A DNA stretch of 64,000 nucleotides from Thermoanaerobaculia bacterium (GCA_030429235.1 JAUIDB010000009.1:1-64000); one strand, 5' to 3'; numbered from the stretch's first letter, positions 23,129 through 32,346 are shown. Made by a program: numbers and translations. Notes: generated by a model from the letters alone, not told the origin.

Positions 23129-25264
23129 GTGAAGAGAGAGTCGAGAACCAGGATCCTGGGCTGGATGATGGTGGGAATGGTGCCGCTCGGCGTCGGACCG
23201 GCCCTCGCCGACGGGCCCGAAACAGAGACGGTACAGAACGAATCGAGCCAAACCGAGGAAGAGAGCGAACTCCGGGAAGATGGAGAGCGCCTCAGCGTGT
23301 ACGAGGACATCGAAGTCCGGGAACGGGTCGACGACCTGATCGGAACCGCCCGCAGTGCCTCCGAGGGGAGCACCGGGCGGCAGGCCCTCCAGGCGCGCCC
23401 CATCCAGCGTTCGGGAGAGATCGTCGAAACCGTGCCGGGTCTGATCGCGACGCAGCACAGCGGCGATGGCAAGGCGAACCAGTATTTTCTGCGCGGATTC
23501 AACCTCGACCACGGGACCGATTTCTCGATCCACGTCGATGGCATGCCGGTCAACCTACCGAGCCACGGTCACGGGCAGGGGTATGCCGATCTCAACTTTC
23601 TGATCCCCGAACTCGTCGACCGCGTCCGGTTCCACAAGGGGATCGCCTCTGCCTCGGGTGGCGATTTCTCGGCCGCCGGATCGGCTCGCATCGGGCTGGT
23701 CGATGAACTCGACCGCGGCCTGGCCGAGCTGACCCTCGGCAGCCACGGCTACGGCCGAGTGGTGGTGGCGGGGTCCTCGACCTTCGGCTCCGGCACCTTT
23801 ACCGGCGCTCTGGAAGTACTGGGGAACGACGGACCCTGGGAGCGTCCGAACGACGCCGAGCGGGTCAACGGTCTGCTGCGCTACGTGGCCGGTGATGCGA
23901 GCCGCGGCTGGGCGGTGACCGCCATGGGGTACGACGGCTCCTGGCTGTCGACCGATCAGATTCCGCAGCGTGCTGTCGAGCAGGGCCTGGTGGGCCGCTT
24001 CGGTCTCGTCGACCCTGGACCCCGGGGCGACACCCAGCGGTACTCCCTTTCGGGATCGATGCATCGAGGCGACGAGAGATCGTACTCCAAGGCGTCGGCC
24101 TACACCTACGCCTACGACTTCGGCCTGATCTCGAACTTCACCTACTTCCTCGACGAATCGGAACGCGGCGACCAATTCGAGCAGGCGGACGAACGCTGGG
24201 TCTCCGGTTTCGATGTCTCGCACCATCGATTCTCCCGCCTGGGAGAGACCTCGGTGGAGTGGGGCGTCGGGCTCCAGGGGCGCTACGACGACATCGAGAA
24301 CGGCCTGTATCGGACCGAGTCGCTCCAGCGATTCGCCACCGTGCGGGAGGACTCCATCGAGCAGTGGGGTCTCGGACCCTACAGCGAAGTCACGGTGCGG
24401 TGGCCGATGAAGATCCGGTCGACGTTCGGTTTGCGTTTCGACCACTACGATGCCTCGGTGACCAGCGACCTCGGCGGCAACTCGGGGAGTGCCGACGACT
24501 CGTTGCTGTCGCCGAAGGTCGCCCTCGCCTTCGGTCCCTGGCGGGGTACTGAGTTCTATACCAGCTGGGGGTACGGCTTCCACAGCAACGACGCCCGAGG
24601 GGCGACGATTCGAGTCGACCCGACGACGGGGGAGCCGGCGACTCGCGTGGAACCGCTGGTGCGCGCCGAGGGATTCGAGGTCGGGCTGAGATCGGCGGCG
24701 ATTCGTGGCCTGCAGACGACCCTGACCCTGCATCGGCTCGACCTCGACTCGGAGCTCGTTTTTGTCGGTGACGGCGGAGCGACCGAGGCCAGTCGGCCCA
24801 GCCGGAGAATCGGAATCGAGTGGACCAACGCCTGGCAGCTGACGCCGTCGTTCCTCGTCGACCTCGATGTCGCTTGGGTCGATGCCGAGTTCACCGACGA
24901 GGATCCCGCCGGCTCGGAGATCCCGGGCGCTCTCGAAACCGTGGTCACCGGAGGGTTCATCGTCGAGAAGGGCCCGTGGTCCGGAGCGTTGCGCTTGCGG
25001 GCGTTCGGTGACTATCCCCTGATCGAAGACGGGTCGGTGCGCGCCGGGTCCTCCTTCGTGCTCAACGCCCGTCTCGCCTACGCTCTGTCCGATCGCTGGC
25101 TCGTCGCGGTCGAAGGGTTCAACCTGCTCGATCGCGACGACAGTGATGTCGAGTACTTCTACGCTTCCCGGCTCCCCGGCGAGCCGGAGGAGGGGATCGA
25201 GGACGTGCACTTCCACCCGGTCGAAGGCCCGGCGGTACGTCTGCGCGCGACCTATCGATTCTGA
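23129..25264 (+). CDS. TonB-dependent outer-membrane receptor
   Basis: 711 residues from GTG, chosen because GGAGAG lies six bases upstream and the result is a standard signal peptide (GWMMVGMVPLGVGPALAD). The plug domain follows (TVPGLIATQHSGDGKANQYF, LRGFNLDHGTDFSIHVDG, MPVNLPSHGHGQGYADLNFL), a segment strongly conserved in a TonB-receptor group found widely in proteobacteria. The remaining ~550 residues form the barrel and end RLRATYRF. An earlier GTG at 23105 is too close to its possible ribosome site. Substrate is unknown; the preceding His-rich gene suggests a metal or metal chelate. No TonB/ExbBD genes are in the window. Expression may be controlled by the three-hairpin leader just upstream. 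Confidence 0.92.
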   Translation: MKRESRTRILGWMMVGMVPLGVGPALADGPETETVQNESSQTEEESELREDGERLSVYEDIEVRERVDDLIGTARSASEGSTGRQALQARPIQRSGEIVETVPGLIATQHSGDGKANQYFLRGFNLDHGTDFSIHVDGMPVNLPSHGHGQGYADLNFLIPELVDRVRFHKGIASASGGDFSAAGSARIGLVDELDRGLAELTLGSHGYGRVVVAGSSTFGSGTFTGALEVLGNDGPWERPNDAERVNGLLRYVAGDASRGWAVTAMGYDGSWLSTDQIPQRAVEQGLVGRFGLVDPGPRGDTQRYSLSGSMHRGDERSYSKASAYTYAYDFGLISNFTYFLDESERGDQFEQADERWVSGFDVSHHRFSRLGETSVEWGVGLQGRYDDIENGLYRTESLQRFATVREDSIEQWGLGPYSEVTVRWPMKIRSTFGLRFDHYDASVTSDLGGNSGSADDSLLSPKVALAFGPWRGTEFYTSWGYGFHSNDARGATIRVDPTTGEPATRVEPLVRAEGFEVGLRSAAIRGLQTTLTLHRLDLDSELVFVGDGGATEASRPSRRIGIEWTNAWQLTPSFLVDLDVAWVDAEFTDEDPAGSEIPGALETVVTGGFIVEKGPWSGALRLRAFGDYPLIEDGSVRAGSSFVLNARLAYALSDRWLVAVEGFNLLDRDDSDVEYFYASRLPGEPEEGIEDVHFHPVEGPAVRLRATYRF

Positions 25265-25297
25265 GACGTCGCGGCCGCCCTGGCGGACTAGAGCGAG

Positions 25298-25870
25298 CTA
25301 GGGAGCCTGGTCGGCCGGAGAAGTCGCCAGGGGGTAACCGGGCCGAGCGAAAGCGAAAGCCTGGTTGCCTCCGACCCGGACCATGATGGCCTCGATCAGA
25401 GGTACCGAGATTGCGTTCTCGGCTTCCCAGTCGACGAGGAAGTTGGCGCCCGTACCGCCGGACGCATCGCGGTGCTCGACCAGAAAATCGGTCGACGCCA
25501 GGGGGCCGAGGACCACGGGGTGCTCGAGGTATTCCTCGAGGAAGTGCCCCTCGGTGTCGTAGTAGCGGATCGAACTGATCACCAGGGAGTGTTCGAGGTC
25601 AGTGTTGCGGATACTCAGGGTGGCTTCGAGTAGGTACTCCTGGCCTCCGTTGGCGTAGATGTGGGAGTAGACGGGAACGTAGACCCGTTGGCCCGAGGTG
25701 ACCGTACGGGAAACCTCGCGAAACGCCCGCAGAGGAGGTGCGGTCGGTGCACGCTGCAGGGTCTCGATCGCCTTGAGTCGTTGGTCCGCCCGGAGCCCAA
25801 CGAAGACGAGGAGCGCTACCAGAAGGCCGACGCCTACCATCGAAAAGGCGAAGCGAGTCGTCGAGTTCAT
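25298..25870 (-). CDS. DUF3124-family membrane-anchored protein
   Basis: 190 residues with an N-terminal helix (about 7-27) acting as a signal anchor. The region VTSGQRVYVPVYSHIYANGG, then LEATLSIRNTDLEHSLVISS and RYYDTEGHFLEEYL, matches the DUF3124 consensus, a beta-sandwich domain of unknown function in exported bacterial proteins. The family also keeps the DFLVEHRDASGGTGANFLVDW segment seen here at about 125-150. Its role is unknown. It is convergent with the TonB receptor (33-base gap, no obvious terminator). TAGAAT lies seven bases upstream of the ATG, with no Shine-Dalgarno. Confidence 0.85.
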   Translation of the reverse strand: MNSTTRFAFSMVGVGLLVALLVFVGLRADQRLKAIETLQRAPTAPPLRAFREVSRTVTSGQRVYVPVYSHIYANGGQEYLLEATLSIRNTDLEHSLVISSIRYYDTEGHFLEEYLEHPVVLGPLASTDFLVEHRDASGGTGANFLVDWEAENAISVPLIEAIMVRVGGNQAFAFARPGYPLATSPADQAP

Positions 25871-25877
25871 GCCGGGG

Positions 25878-25883
25878 ATTCTA
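25878..25883 (-). promoter_or_regulatory. TAGAAT -10-like box, leaderless-start candidate
   Basis: TAGAAT, seven bases, then the 25870 ATG. Confidence 0.45.
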
Positions 25884-26147
25884 CGTCGAGTCGCCGGGGA
25901 CGGTCTGTGAGCGGGAGGCGGTTCGCTCTGGGGTCAGCGGCACCGCCTCGTCGATCTTCCGAGTGCGAGCCCGAGAAGCTGCGCTTTTCCCGGCCCGGTT
26001 CGGTGCAACGGTCGGACGGTTCGGTCAGGGCAAGACGGTGGTGGTAGCCCGTCGAGCTCCCAAGAGCCGTTGGATCCGTCTGTCGATCGAGGATGCGGGG
26101 GTGGCGTCGGCCCAGGCTGGGCCGCGCTGAGTTCGCGCCACGAGGCG

Positions 26148-27914
26148 TCAGGGGGAGCTGGCTTCTCGCTGACCCGGCTCCTGTACGACGAGGAGCTGCT
26201 CCGTCGGCGGGTTCTCCAGGCTCTCGACCGTACCGGAGGGCCAGGCGATTTCAAGGCGGTCGGCCTCGCTCTCTTCGGGAACTCCCAAGGTGACTACCGG
26301 TTCGTTGGCGGAGAGGTAGGAGGAGCCAGAGCGCAGGGTACGGACTCGAGACGAGCCATCGGTGAAATGGGCCGTGACTCGCGTGCCGTAGGGCAGCCGC
26401 GGACTCACGGATCCCACCAGGCGGAGCTTGATCCAGCTGCGTCGGCCGCGCGGCGAGTCGTTGCGCAAGAGCCGCAATGAACCACCGTTCTGGCTGAGGG
26501 CCAGATCGGGGTCGCCGTCTCCGTCGAAGTCGGCCGTGGCCAAGCCGCGACCCACCCAACGTTCGGCGAGGGGTCCCTGACTGGAGGTAACGGGCTGGAA
26601 CTCCAGGTCGAGCTCCGGTCCCGAGAGCCGGTTGCCGTAGACCTCGAGTGGCTGTCGATAGCGCAAGCCACTTTGGAGGCTCTCGATGTCGGGCTCGATA
26701 TGGCCGTTTGCGAGCACGAGGTCGAGTCGTCCGTCGAGGTCCAGATCGACGAGTAGGGTCCCGAACGCGACCTGCAGGAGGCCGGGCAAACCGACCCCGA
26801 GTCGGGCCGCCTCGTCGCGAACCAGGCCGGAGTCCAGGGTTCGATACACCGCCGTCATCTCCTGCGCGAAGTTGCCGACCACGAGGTCGATGAGGCCGTC
26901 ACCGTCGAGATCTCCAGCGTCGATCCCCATCGCTCCCCGGGGTGCTCCGGAGACGCTGAAGGCGAAACCCCGCACCGTTCCCTGTTCGTCGAAAGTGCCG
27001 TCGCCCTGGTTGAGAAAGAGGTGGTTGCGATCGGTGTCGTTGGCCACGGCGACGTCGGGCCAGCCATCCTGGTCGAAGTCGAGGATCGCGAGGCCCAGAG
27101 TCTTGCCCGCCGGCGAGGCCAGGCCGGCTTCCTGCGAGCGCTCGCGAAACAGACCCTCTCCCTGGTTCTCGTAGTACCGGTTGGCGGCACTCTCGTAGAC
27201 CTCGGGAGTGCAATAGGTCCGCTGGATTCCGTCCGGTCGGCAGGCGACGTCGGTCTCGGGAGACCAGGGCACGTAACGACCGACGAGCAGGTCGAGGTCA
27301 CCATCCCGGTCGGCGTCGAAGAATGCGGCGCTGGAACCGAAGCTGAGCTGGGCCTCGGCGACTCCTAGCCGGAGGCCGGAAGATTCGGTCTGCTCTTCGA
27401 ACCGGCCGCCGAGGTTGCGATAGAGCCTCTGCTCTCCGACTCCGGTGATGAATAGGTCCGAGTCTCCGTCGTTGTCGATGTCTCCCACGGCGACTCCCAT
27501 GGCCAAGAAAGCTCCGCCGAGACCGGAGGTTGCAGTCACGTCCTCGAAGCGCCCGTCTCCCCGATTGCGATAGAGGCGGCCGAGCGGCTTGTCGACGGGA
27601 CCCGCGAGGACCTGCGCCACCGACGCGGAGTCGAGCACGAGCAGGTCGGGAAGGTCGTCACCGTCGAAGTCGGCGAAGGCCAGCCCCGAGCCCATGGTCT
27701 CCGGCAGATAGCGATGCTCGGAGTGGCCGTTGTCGTGGTGGAAGTCGATTCCGGCCGCTTCGGTAACATCGGTCAGGCGAATGGTGGCTGGAGAGGGCGG
27801 GCTCGCGGACGGTGGCTCCTCGGCGGCAGGAGTCCGACAGCCCCCACTGAGCAACGTTCCGACCGCCAGCAGGGCGAGAGTCACCTCATGGGCGTAGCGT
27901 GTCGAAGACCTCAA
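26148..27914 (-). CDS. ASPIC/UnbV FG-GAP lipoprotein
   Basis: 588 residues. The start is a TTG overlapping the stop of the upstream regulator gene (TTGA), giving a lipoprotein signal with lipobox LLSGGC. Seven or so FG-GAP/VCBS calcium-binding repeats follow (AFADFDGDDLPDLLVLD, VGDIDNDGDSDLFITG, FFDADRDGDLDLLVGR, ILDFDQDGWPDVAVAN, AGDLDGDGLIDLVVGN, LVDLDLDGRLDLVLAN, TADFDGDGDPDLALSQ), forming a seven-bladed propeller like integrin alpha. The C-terminal ASPIC/UnbV domain is present (RSWIKLRLVGS, GTRVTAHFTDG, LEIAWPSGTVESLENPP). Proteins of this CRTAC1-like type are surface or periplasmic, function unknown. It is the third gene of the kinase-regulator operon. Confidence 0.88.
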   Translation of the reverse strand: MRSSTRYAHEVTLALLAVGTLLSGGCRTPAAEEPPSASPPSPATIRLTDVTEAAGIDFHHDNGHSEHRYLPETMGSGLAFADFDGDDLPDLLVLDSASVAQVLAGPVDKPLGRLYRNRGDGRFEDVTATSGLGGAFLAMGVAVGDIDNDGDSDLFITGVGEQRLYRNLGGRFEEQTESSGLRLGVAEAQLSFGSSAAFFDADRDGDLDLLVGRYVPWSPETDVACRPDGIQRTYCTPEVYESAANRYYENQGEGLFRERSQEAGLASPAGKTLGLAILDFDQDGWPDVAVANDTDRNHLFLNQGDGTFDEQGTVRGFAFSVSGAPRGAMGIDAGDLDGDGLIDLVVGNFAQEMTAVYRTLDSGLVRDEAARLGVGLPGLLQVAFGTLLVDLDLDGRLDLVLANGHIEPDIESLQSGLRYRQPLEVYGNRLSGPELDLEFQPVTSSQGPLAERWVGRGLATADFDGDGDPDLALSQNGGSLRLLRNDSPRGRRSWIKLRLVGSVSPRLPYGTRVTAHFTDGSSRVRTLRSGSSYLSANEPVVTLGVPEESEADRLEIAWPSGTVESLENPPTEQLLVVQEPGQREASSP

Positions 27915-29326
27915 GGGTCACCCTCGAGTAGGCCGTGTTTGCGCAGGTAGTAGGCCAGGTTGCGGGGGTCGATCCCGAGCAGGGTCGCGGCGTCGCGTCG
28001 GACGCCCTCAGACCGCTCGAGGGCGGAGAGCAACAGCCGGCGTTCGGTGTTGGCGAGTTGGCGTCGCAGATTGAGATCGTCGAACCGTGACGAGCCGCGC
28101 CCCGAAGTCGGCTCGAGATCACGTTCCACGTTCGACCCTTCCTCGACCAGGGAAGCGATCTCCCAGGGAAGGCTCTCGAGGGTGAGGGCCCTCGTCCTCT
28201 CGAGGAGGGTGCCACGTTCGATGACGTTGCGCAGCTCGCGAACGTTGCCGGGCCACGAGTAGGCATCGAACGCTCGAACGACCTCCGCCGACAGGCGCTC
28301 GATCGGTCGGCCGAGCCGCCCGGCGAACTCCTCGAGGAAGGCCCGGGCTAGGAGTTCGACGTCGCCGGGCCGTTGCCGCAGGGGGGGCAAGGGGATCCGC
28401 AACACGTTGATCCGGTAGAACAGGTCGGCTCGGAACCGGCCGGCCTCGACCTCCGCTGCGAGGTCGCGATTGCTCGCGGACAGGATCCGAACGTCGACGC
28501 GCGTCGGCTTGCTGTCGCCGAGGCGCTCGAAGGTGCCGTCTTGCAGCACCCGCAGCACCTTGGCCTGAGCCAGCGCTGGCAACGCGTCGATCTCGTCGAG
28601 TAGCAGGGTGCCACCATCGGCAACCCGAAACCTACCATCGCGGTCGCTCGTCGCGCCGGTGAAGGCGCCGCGTCGGTGGCCGAAGAACTCGCTCTCGAAC
28701 AGGCTCTCGGGGACCGCCGCACAGTTGACGCAGACGAAAGGTCCTTGGGATCGTTTGCTGCGTCGATGGATCTCTTTGGCTACCTCCTCCTTGCCGGTTC
28801 CCGACTCGCCGACCAGGAGTACCGAAGTATCGCTGGGGGCGGCGACGTGGGCGAGGCGCAGCGCCTCCATCCAGGGCCGACTGTCGCCGAGCGGGGCTCG
28901 CGCGCCATCGTGGCGGAGGTAACTCAGTTCGCGCCGGTGCCCCGAAGACCGGATGACCCGGTCCAGCGTGAGCAGGAGTTCCTCCGGATCGGCGGGTTTG
29001 AGTAGGTAGTCCGACGCTCCTTGCTGCATGCAGGCAACGGCGGAGGTCACCGATCCGTGTCCGGTGAGAACGAGTACCGGGAGCGAAGGCTCTCGCTCCT
29101 GGATCCGGGCCAGCAGGTCCTCGCCGCTGATCTCGGGCATCTTCAGGTCGAGAATCGCCGCATCCAGACCGTCGAGCCGGGCCAGGGCCTGAGCGGCGTT
29201 CGCGGCCGAGTGCACGGTGAATCCCTCGCGTTCCAGGATCGTCACGATCGATTCGCGAACGTAATCCTCGTCGTCGACGACGAGCACCGTGCCACGATGG
29301 CGGCGGGGGGTGGGCTTCTCGGTCAT
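27911..29326 (-). CDS. NtrC-family sigma54-dependent response regulator
   Basis: 471 residues. Receiver domain (1-125) with acid pocket D18/D19, phosphoacceptor D60 (AAILDLKMPE), T88 (LVLTGHGS) and K110 (YLLKPAD). AAA+ domain (about 140-380) with Walker A GESGTGKE at 173-180, the sigma54-contact loop GAFTGA at 220-225, Walker B GTLLLDEID and the WPGNVRELRN sensor II region. C-terminal Fis-type helix-turn-helix (about 435-465: SEGVRRDAATLLGIDPRNLA). It activates sigma54 RNA polymerase from distant sites. Its ATG overlaps the kinase stop (ATGA), so the two form a two-component pair. A matching -24/-12 promoter lies in the adjacent divergent region at 31153-31167. Confidence 0.96.
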   Translation of the reverse strand: MTEKPTPRRHRGTVLVVDDEDYVRESIVTILEREGFTVHSAANAAQALARLDGLDAAILDLKMPEISGEDLLARIQEREPSLPVLVLTGHGSVTSAVACMQQGASDYLLKPADPEELLLTLDRVIRSSGHRRELSYLRHDGARAPLGDSRPWMEALRLAHVAAPSDTSVLLVGESGTGKEEVAKEIHRRSKRSQGPFVCVNCAAVPESLFESEFFGHRRGAFTGATSDRDGRFRVADGGTLLLDEIDALPALAQAKVLRVLQDGTFERLGDSKPTRVDVRILSASNRDLAAEVEAGRFRADLFYRINVLRIPLPPLRQRPGDVELLARAFLEEFAGRLGRPIERLSAEVVRAFDAYSWPGNVRELRNVIERGTLLERTRALTLESLPWEIASLVEEGSNVERDLEPTSGRGSSRFDDLNLRRQLANTERRLLLSALERSEGVRRDAATLLGIDPRNLAYYLRKHGLLEGDP

Positions 29327-30963
29327 GAGGTACCTGACGGGTCGGCAGCAGTGCTGGATTCGGACGGGGCCCGGGGAAGCTCGACCACCACCAGGGCGCC
29401 GCCTCCCGTTCGCTGGCTGGCGGTGATCTCCCCGCCGAGATCCCGGACGATACCGTAGCAGACGGCGAGGCCGAGCCCCGACGACCCCCGGCCCGAGTAG
29501 AAGGGCTCGAACAAGTGCTCCAGCGCGGCGTCGTCGAAACCGGGCCCGCGGTCAGCGACTCCGATCCGAATTCGCTCGCCGTCGTGGCGTAGGGTGACCT
29601 CGATCGGCTCGCGGCTGCCTCCCGACTCGACGACGGCTTCGCAGGCATTGAGCAGCAGGTTCAGGAAGAGTTGGCCCAGGGTGGTGGGATTCGCCAAGCA
29701 GCCGAAGGTCTTGGCGGGACGGTCGCAACGGATCTCGACCGAATCGAATTCGGGGTTCGAGGCGACGAAATCGATGGCTTCGGCCACCACCTTGGCGACA
29801 TCGACCCACTCTCGCGGCGTCCGAGCGGGGTCGGAGAAGGTGAGGACGCGGCGGAGCACCGAGGCCGACCGGTCCAAGCCCTGCCGGAGCTTCGGTGGCC
29901 ATCGACTCGCTGACTGGAGATCGCCCTGGGCGAGGTCGTCCTCGAGGACTCGCAGGAAGTTCGCCATCCCCTCCAAGGGGTTGTTGATCTCGTGGGCCAT
30001 GCCGGCCGCGAGTCGGCCGACGCTCGCCAACCGTTCGCTGTGCATCAGACGGCGTTCGAGCTCGCGTACTTGGGCTTGCTGTTCGTTGAGAGCCTCGAGT
30101 CTCGTGGCGCGCCGTACCTGTCGGTAGGCCAGCAGAGCGAGACCCAGGCTGAGCGGGATCAGCGCGAGGTTGGTGAGCAGGGTACTGCGGTAGCGACGGG
30201 AGAGGGTGGAGACGGGTTCGATCCAGCCTCCTTCGGGTTCTTCTCGGACGAGCCACCAGTCGACGGGTGGATCCCAGTGAGAGTCCTGCACGCGGGCCGT
30301 GGCCCGCAGCAGTGGGTTTGTCGGGTCGTAGGATTCCGCGGGAGACGCTCGGCTCAGCCTGGCCCTCGCTCCCGGCCGCATGGCCCCGAGGAGGGCGTCG
30401 GGGTCGATCACCGCTTCTAGGGAGATTTCCTCGCTTGTCCTCCCTCGGACTGGCCAGGCGCCGCGGAGGGGTGCCGTGTTGCCCGGCTCCACGGCGATGA
30501 GGCTCGGTCCGGCCAGGATTTGGGGGTCGCCCTGGGGGGACCCTGCGATCAGTAGCGGGTCCTGGCCCGCAGTTCCGAGGTGCAAGCGCACTACCGAAGG
30601 GTTGGCCGAGAGGAAGAGCAGTACCGCTCCTTCGGCGTTCAGCCGCGACCAACGGCGGACCATGGGATCCGAGGCTTCACGGTCGGCAGCGTACTGCTCG
30701 AGGGCTCTCGATCGCGAAAGCAACAGCAGGTCGGCCCGTAGACTGACGAGATCGGATTCGATGGTTCTCGCCTGCACCAGCGTTTGGAGCTCCAGATCCG
30801 CTCGAGCGGACGCCACCAGGCTGCGACGCGCGCTCACCAGTCCCGCGACGGCCAGGGCGTTGACCGCCAAGAGCACGGCAACCAGGAGCAGGGTGAGAGC
30901 TACGACGGACCGCTGGGTTCGCACGGGATCCGGGGTGCTCTCCTGCTCCAGGCTAGCTGACAT
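29323..30963 (-). CDS. Membrane sensor histidine kinase
   Basis: 546 residues. TM1 about 19-42, a ~215-residue periplasmic sensor region with no recognised domain, TM2 about 261-280, then a coiled-coil-like linker, the HisKA H-box LAAGMAHEINNPLEGM (H324), N-box NLLLNACEAV and ATP-binding G boxes GVADRGPGFDDAA and GRGSSGLGLAVCYG. The layout is that of an NtrB/HydH-like transmembrane kinase. It is the first gene of a three-gene operon with the sigma54 activator and the ASPIC/UnbV protein. The signal sensed is unknown; the periplasmic region and the barrel/thioredoxin target operon hint at an envelope or redox condition (inference). No strong Shine-Dalgarno precedes the ATG. Confidence 0.94.
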   Translation of the reverse strand: MSASLEQESTPDPVRTQRSVVALTLLLVAVLLAVNALAVAGLVSARRSLVASARADLELQTLVQARTIESDLVSLRADLLLLSRSRALEQYAADREASDPMVRRWSRLNAEGAVLLFLSANPSVVRLHLGTAGQDPLLIAGSPQGDPQILAGPSLIAVEPGNTAPLRGAWPVRGRTSEEISLEAVIDPDALLGAMRPGARARLSRASPAESYDPTNPLLRATARVQDSHWDPPVDWWLVREEPEGGWIEPVSTLSRRYRSTLLTNLALIPLSLGLALLAYRQVRRATRLEALNEQQAQVRELERRLMHSERLASVGRLAAGMAHEINNPLEGMANFLRVLEDDLAQGDLQSASRWPPKLRQGLDRSASVLRRVLTFSDPARTPREWVDVAKVVAEAIDFVASNPEFDSVEIRCDRPAKTFGCLANPTTLGQLFLNLLLNACEAVVESGGSREPIEVTLRHDGERIRIGVADRGPGFDDAALEHLFEPFYSGRGSSGLGLAVCYGIVRDLGGEITASQRTGGGALVVVELPRAPSESSTAADPSGTS

Positions 30964-30982
30964 GGGAGAAGTCAGTGTAGCG

Positions 30983-30995
30983 CATAAAGCTTATG
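30983..30995. promoter_or_regulatory. Inverted repeat CATAA-N3-TTATG (upstream activator site candidate)
   Basis: Perfect 5-bp arms. It is 158-170 bases upstream of the -24 element, in the right range for an NtrC-type enhancer, and 20 bases from the kinase start. Confidence 0.5.
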
Positions 30996-31014
30996 GGCGA
31001 CGGGCGTTGCGGCG

Positions 31015-31029
31015 TCATAGGAGTTATGA
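31015..31029. promoter_or_regulatory. Inverted repeat TCATA-N5-TATGA (upstream activator site candidate)
   Basis: Perfect 5-bp arms with the same CATA core as the first repeat. Centre-to-centre distance is 33 bases, about three helical turns, as expected for two dimers on one face of DNA. Confidence 0.5.
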
Positions 31030-31152
31030 ACGCTGGTGGACGCTTCGATGGTGAGGGCCAGCTTGGTCATGTCTTGTAAGTTATTGTGAGGAATGGGAAT
31101 GAGTCTCCTAATGGCATGGTTTCCAGGCGATCGAAGTAGGCGGCCGAGCGGC

Positions 31153-31167
31153 TGGCACCGGCCTTGC
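31153..31167 (+). promoter_or_regulatory. Sigma54 promoter (-24/-12)
   Basis: TGGCACCGGCCTTGC fits the consensus TGGCAC-N5-TTGC exactly, with GG and GC ten bases apart. The start would be near 31178, 22 bases before the 31200 ATG and just before its GAGGAG site. Confidence 0.85.
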
Positions 31168-31199
31168 GCTGGTACTCCCGAAACAGAGGAGAGAAATCC

Positions 31200-32342
31200 A
31201 TGCCAGACGCTTTCCCCATACGGAATCACTGCCCCATACAGAATCACTGCCGAAACCGCACTCGTACCCTAAGCCAACGTGGCCTGCTCGGGCTTTTGCT
31301 ACTCGTTCTCGTCAGCACGTCGGCGAGTGGGCAGAGCTGCATTTTGACCCGCATCGACAGCCCGGTCCTCAGTGCGTTCGACTCCAGTCTCGATCACGAG
31401 AACAAGTGGCAGTTCACCTTCGGATGGCGTTACGGTTACTCCTTCCGGCACTTTCGAGGCAGCCACGAAGAGCCTCACCGGGTGGAGGAAGGGAGTCAGG
31501 TCGTGAACAACGTCAACCTGGCAGATCTCACCCTCCGCTATTCGTTCAGCTCGCAAACGAGCATCTCGATCGGGGTGCCGTATCTCATGGCCACTCGTTC
31601 GGCGGGATTGCGTGGCGAGAACGGCGAGGTCGTCCGTCGCTACACACGGAGTAACAACCGGGGGCTCGGTGACATCTCCGTGGTCGGCAAGCACCTGCTG
31701 TGGGATCCTGCCGAACATCCCCGTTCCAATCTGTCTCTCGGTCTGGGTGTCAAGCTTCCTACCGGGGACAACATGCAACAGCAGAACCGGATCTCGATCG
31801 AGGACGGGGAGGAGGTGGTCACCACGAGCACCGCCGACAACTCCGTGCAGCCCGGCGACGGTGGTTTCGGTGTGATCCTGGAGATCGGCGGCTATCGAGT
31901 CCTCAATCACAGCGGTTCGTTGGCCCTCTATGGGACCGGTACCTACATCATCTCGCCCGAGGAGACGAGCGGCGTGTACTTCCGGGACCGTCCCGGTGAG
32001 GAAGAGGTCTCGATCGCCGATCAGTATGTGGCCCGACTGGGCCTGCAGCTCGGTCCTCAGGGCTGGAACGGTTGGAGCGTGGGTTTGGGAGGAAGGATCG
32101 AGGGAATTCCGGTGCACGACCTGATCGGCGGCAGCAGCGGGCGGCGTCGCCCCGGCTACATGGTTTCGGTCGAGCCATCGGTGACCTGGAGTCGAGGCAA
32201 CCACTCGGTAAGCCTCGCTCTTCCGTGGGCCGTCGAGCGCAATCGGGAGCGTAGCTACTCCGACATTATCCGCGACGTCGAAGGGGGAGACGCCGCCTTC
32301 CCGGACTACCTGGTCATCGCCGGTTGGTCGGTCCGCTTCTGA
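31200..32342 (+). CDS. Outer-membrane beta-barrel under sigma54 control
   Basis: 380 residues from ATG with GAGGAG upstream. A long n-region and hydrophobic core (LLGLLLLVLVSTSASGQ) form the signal peptide. The mature protein is alternating amphipathic strands (WQFTFGWRYGYSFRHF, LADLTLRYSFSSQTSISIG, LSLGLGVKLPTGDNM) ending IAGWSVRF. The pattern LGVKLPTGDN resembles barrels of the MetA-pathway/transporter type, but the cargo is unknown. Residues 6-17 (PIRNHCPIQNHC) come from an 18-bp tandem duplication in the DNA, so the extreme N-terminus may be recently expanded. Expected partner: the TlpA-type thioredoxin five bases downstream. A downstream start within the same peptide is possible. Confidence 0.82.
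   Translation: MPDAFPIRNHCPIQNHCRNRTRTLSQRGLLGLLLLVLVSTSASGQSCILTRIDSPVLSAFDSSLDHENKWQFTFGWRYGYSFRHFRGSHEEPHRVEEGSQVVNNVNLADLTLRYSFSSQTSISIGVPYLMATRSAGLRGENGEVVRRYTRSNNRGLGDISVVGKHLLWDPAEHPRSNLSLGLGVKLPTGDNMQQQNRISIEDGEEVVTTSTADNSVQPGDGGFGVILEIGGYRVLNHSGSLALYGTGTYIISPEETSGVYFRDRPGEEEVSIADQYVARLGLQLGPQGWNGWSVGLGGRIEGIPVHDLIGGSSGRRRPGYMVSVEPSVTWSRGNHSVSLALPWAVERNRERSYSDIIRDVEGGDAAFPDYLVIAGWSVRF
31216..31251 (+). repeat. Two 18-bp tandem repeats near the barrel start codon
   Basis: ccatacggaatcactgcc and ccatacagaatcactgcc, 17 of 18 identical and adjacent; they encode PIRNHC and PIQNHC in the signal peptide n-region. Confidence 0.95.
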
Positions 32343-32346
32343 GGCC

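Noticed and set aside
24556-25216. Minus-strand frames opposite the TonB receptor
   Set aside because: No starts with ribosome sites and no domain; the plus strand has a full receptor.
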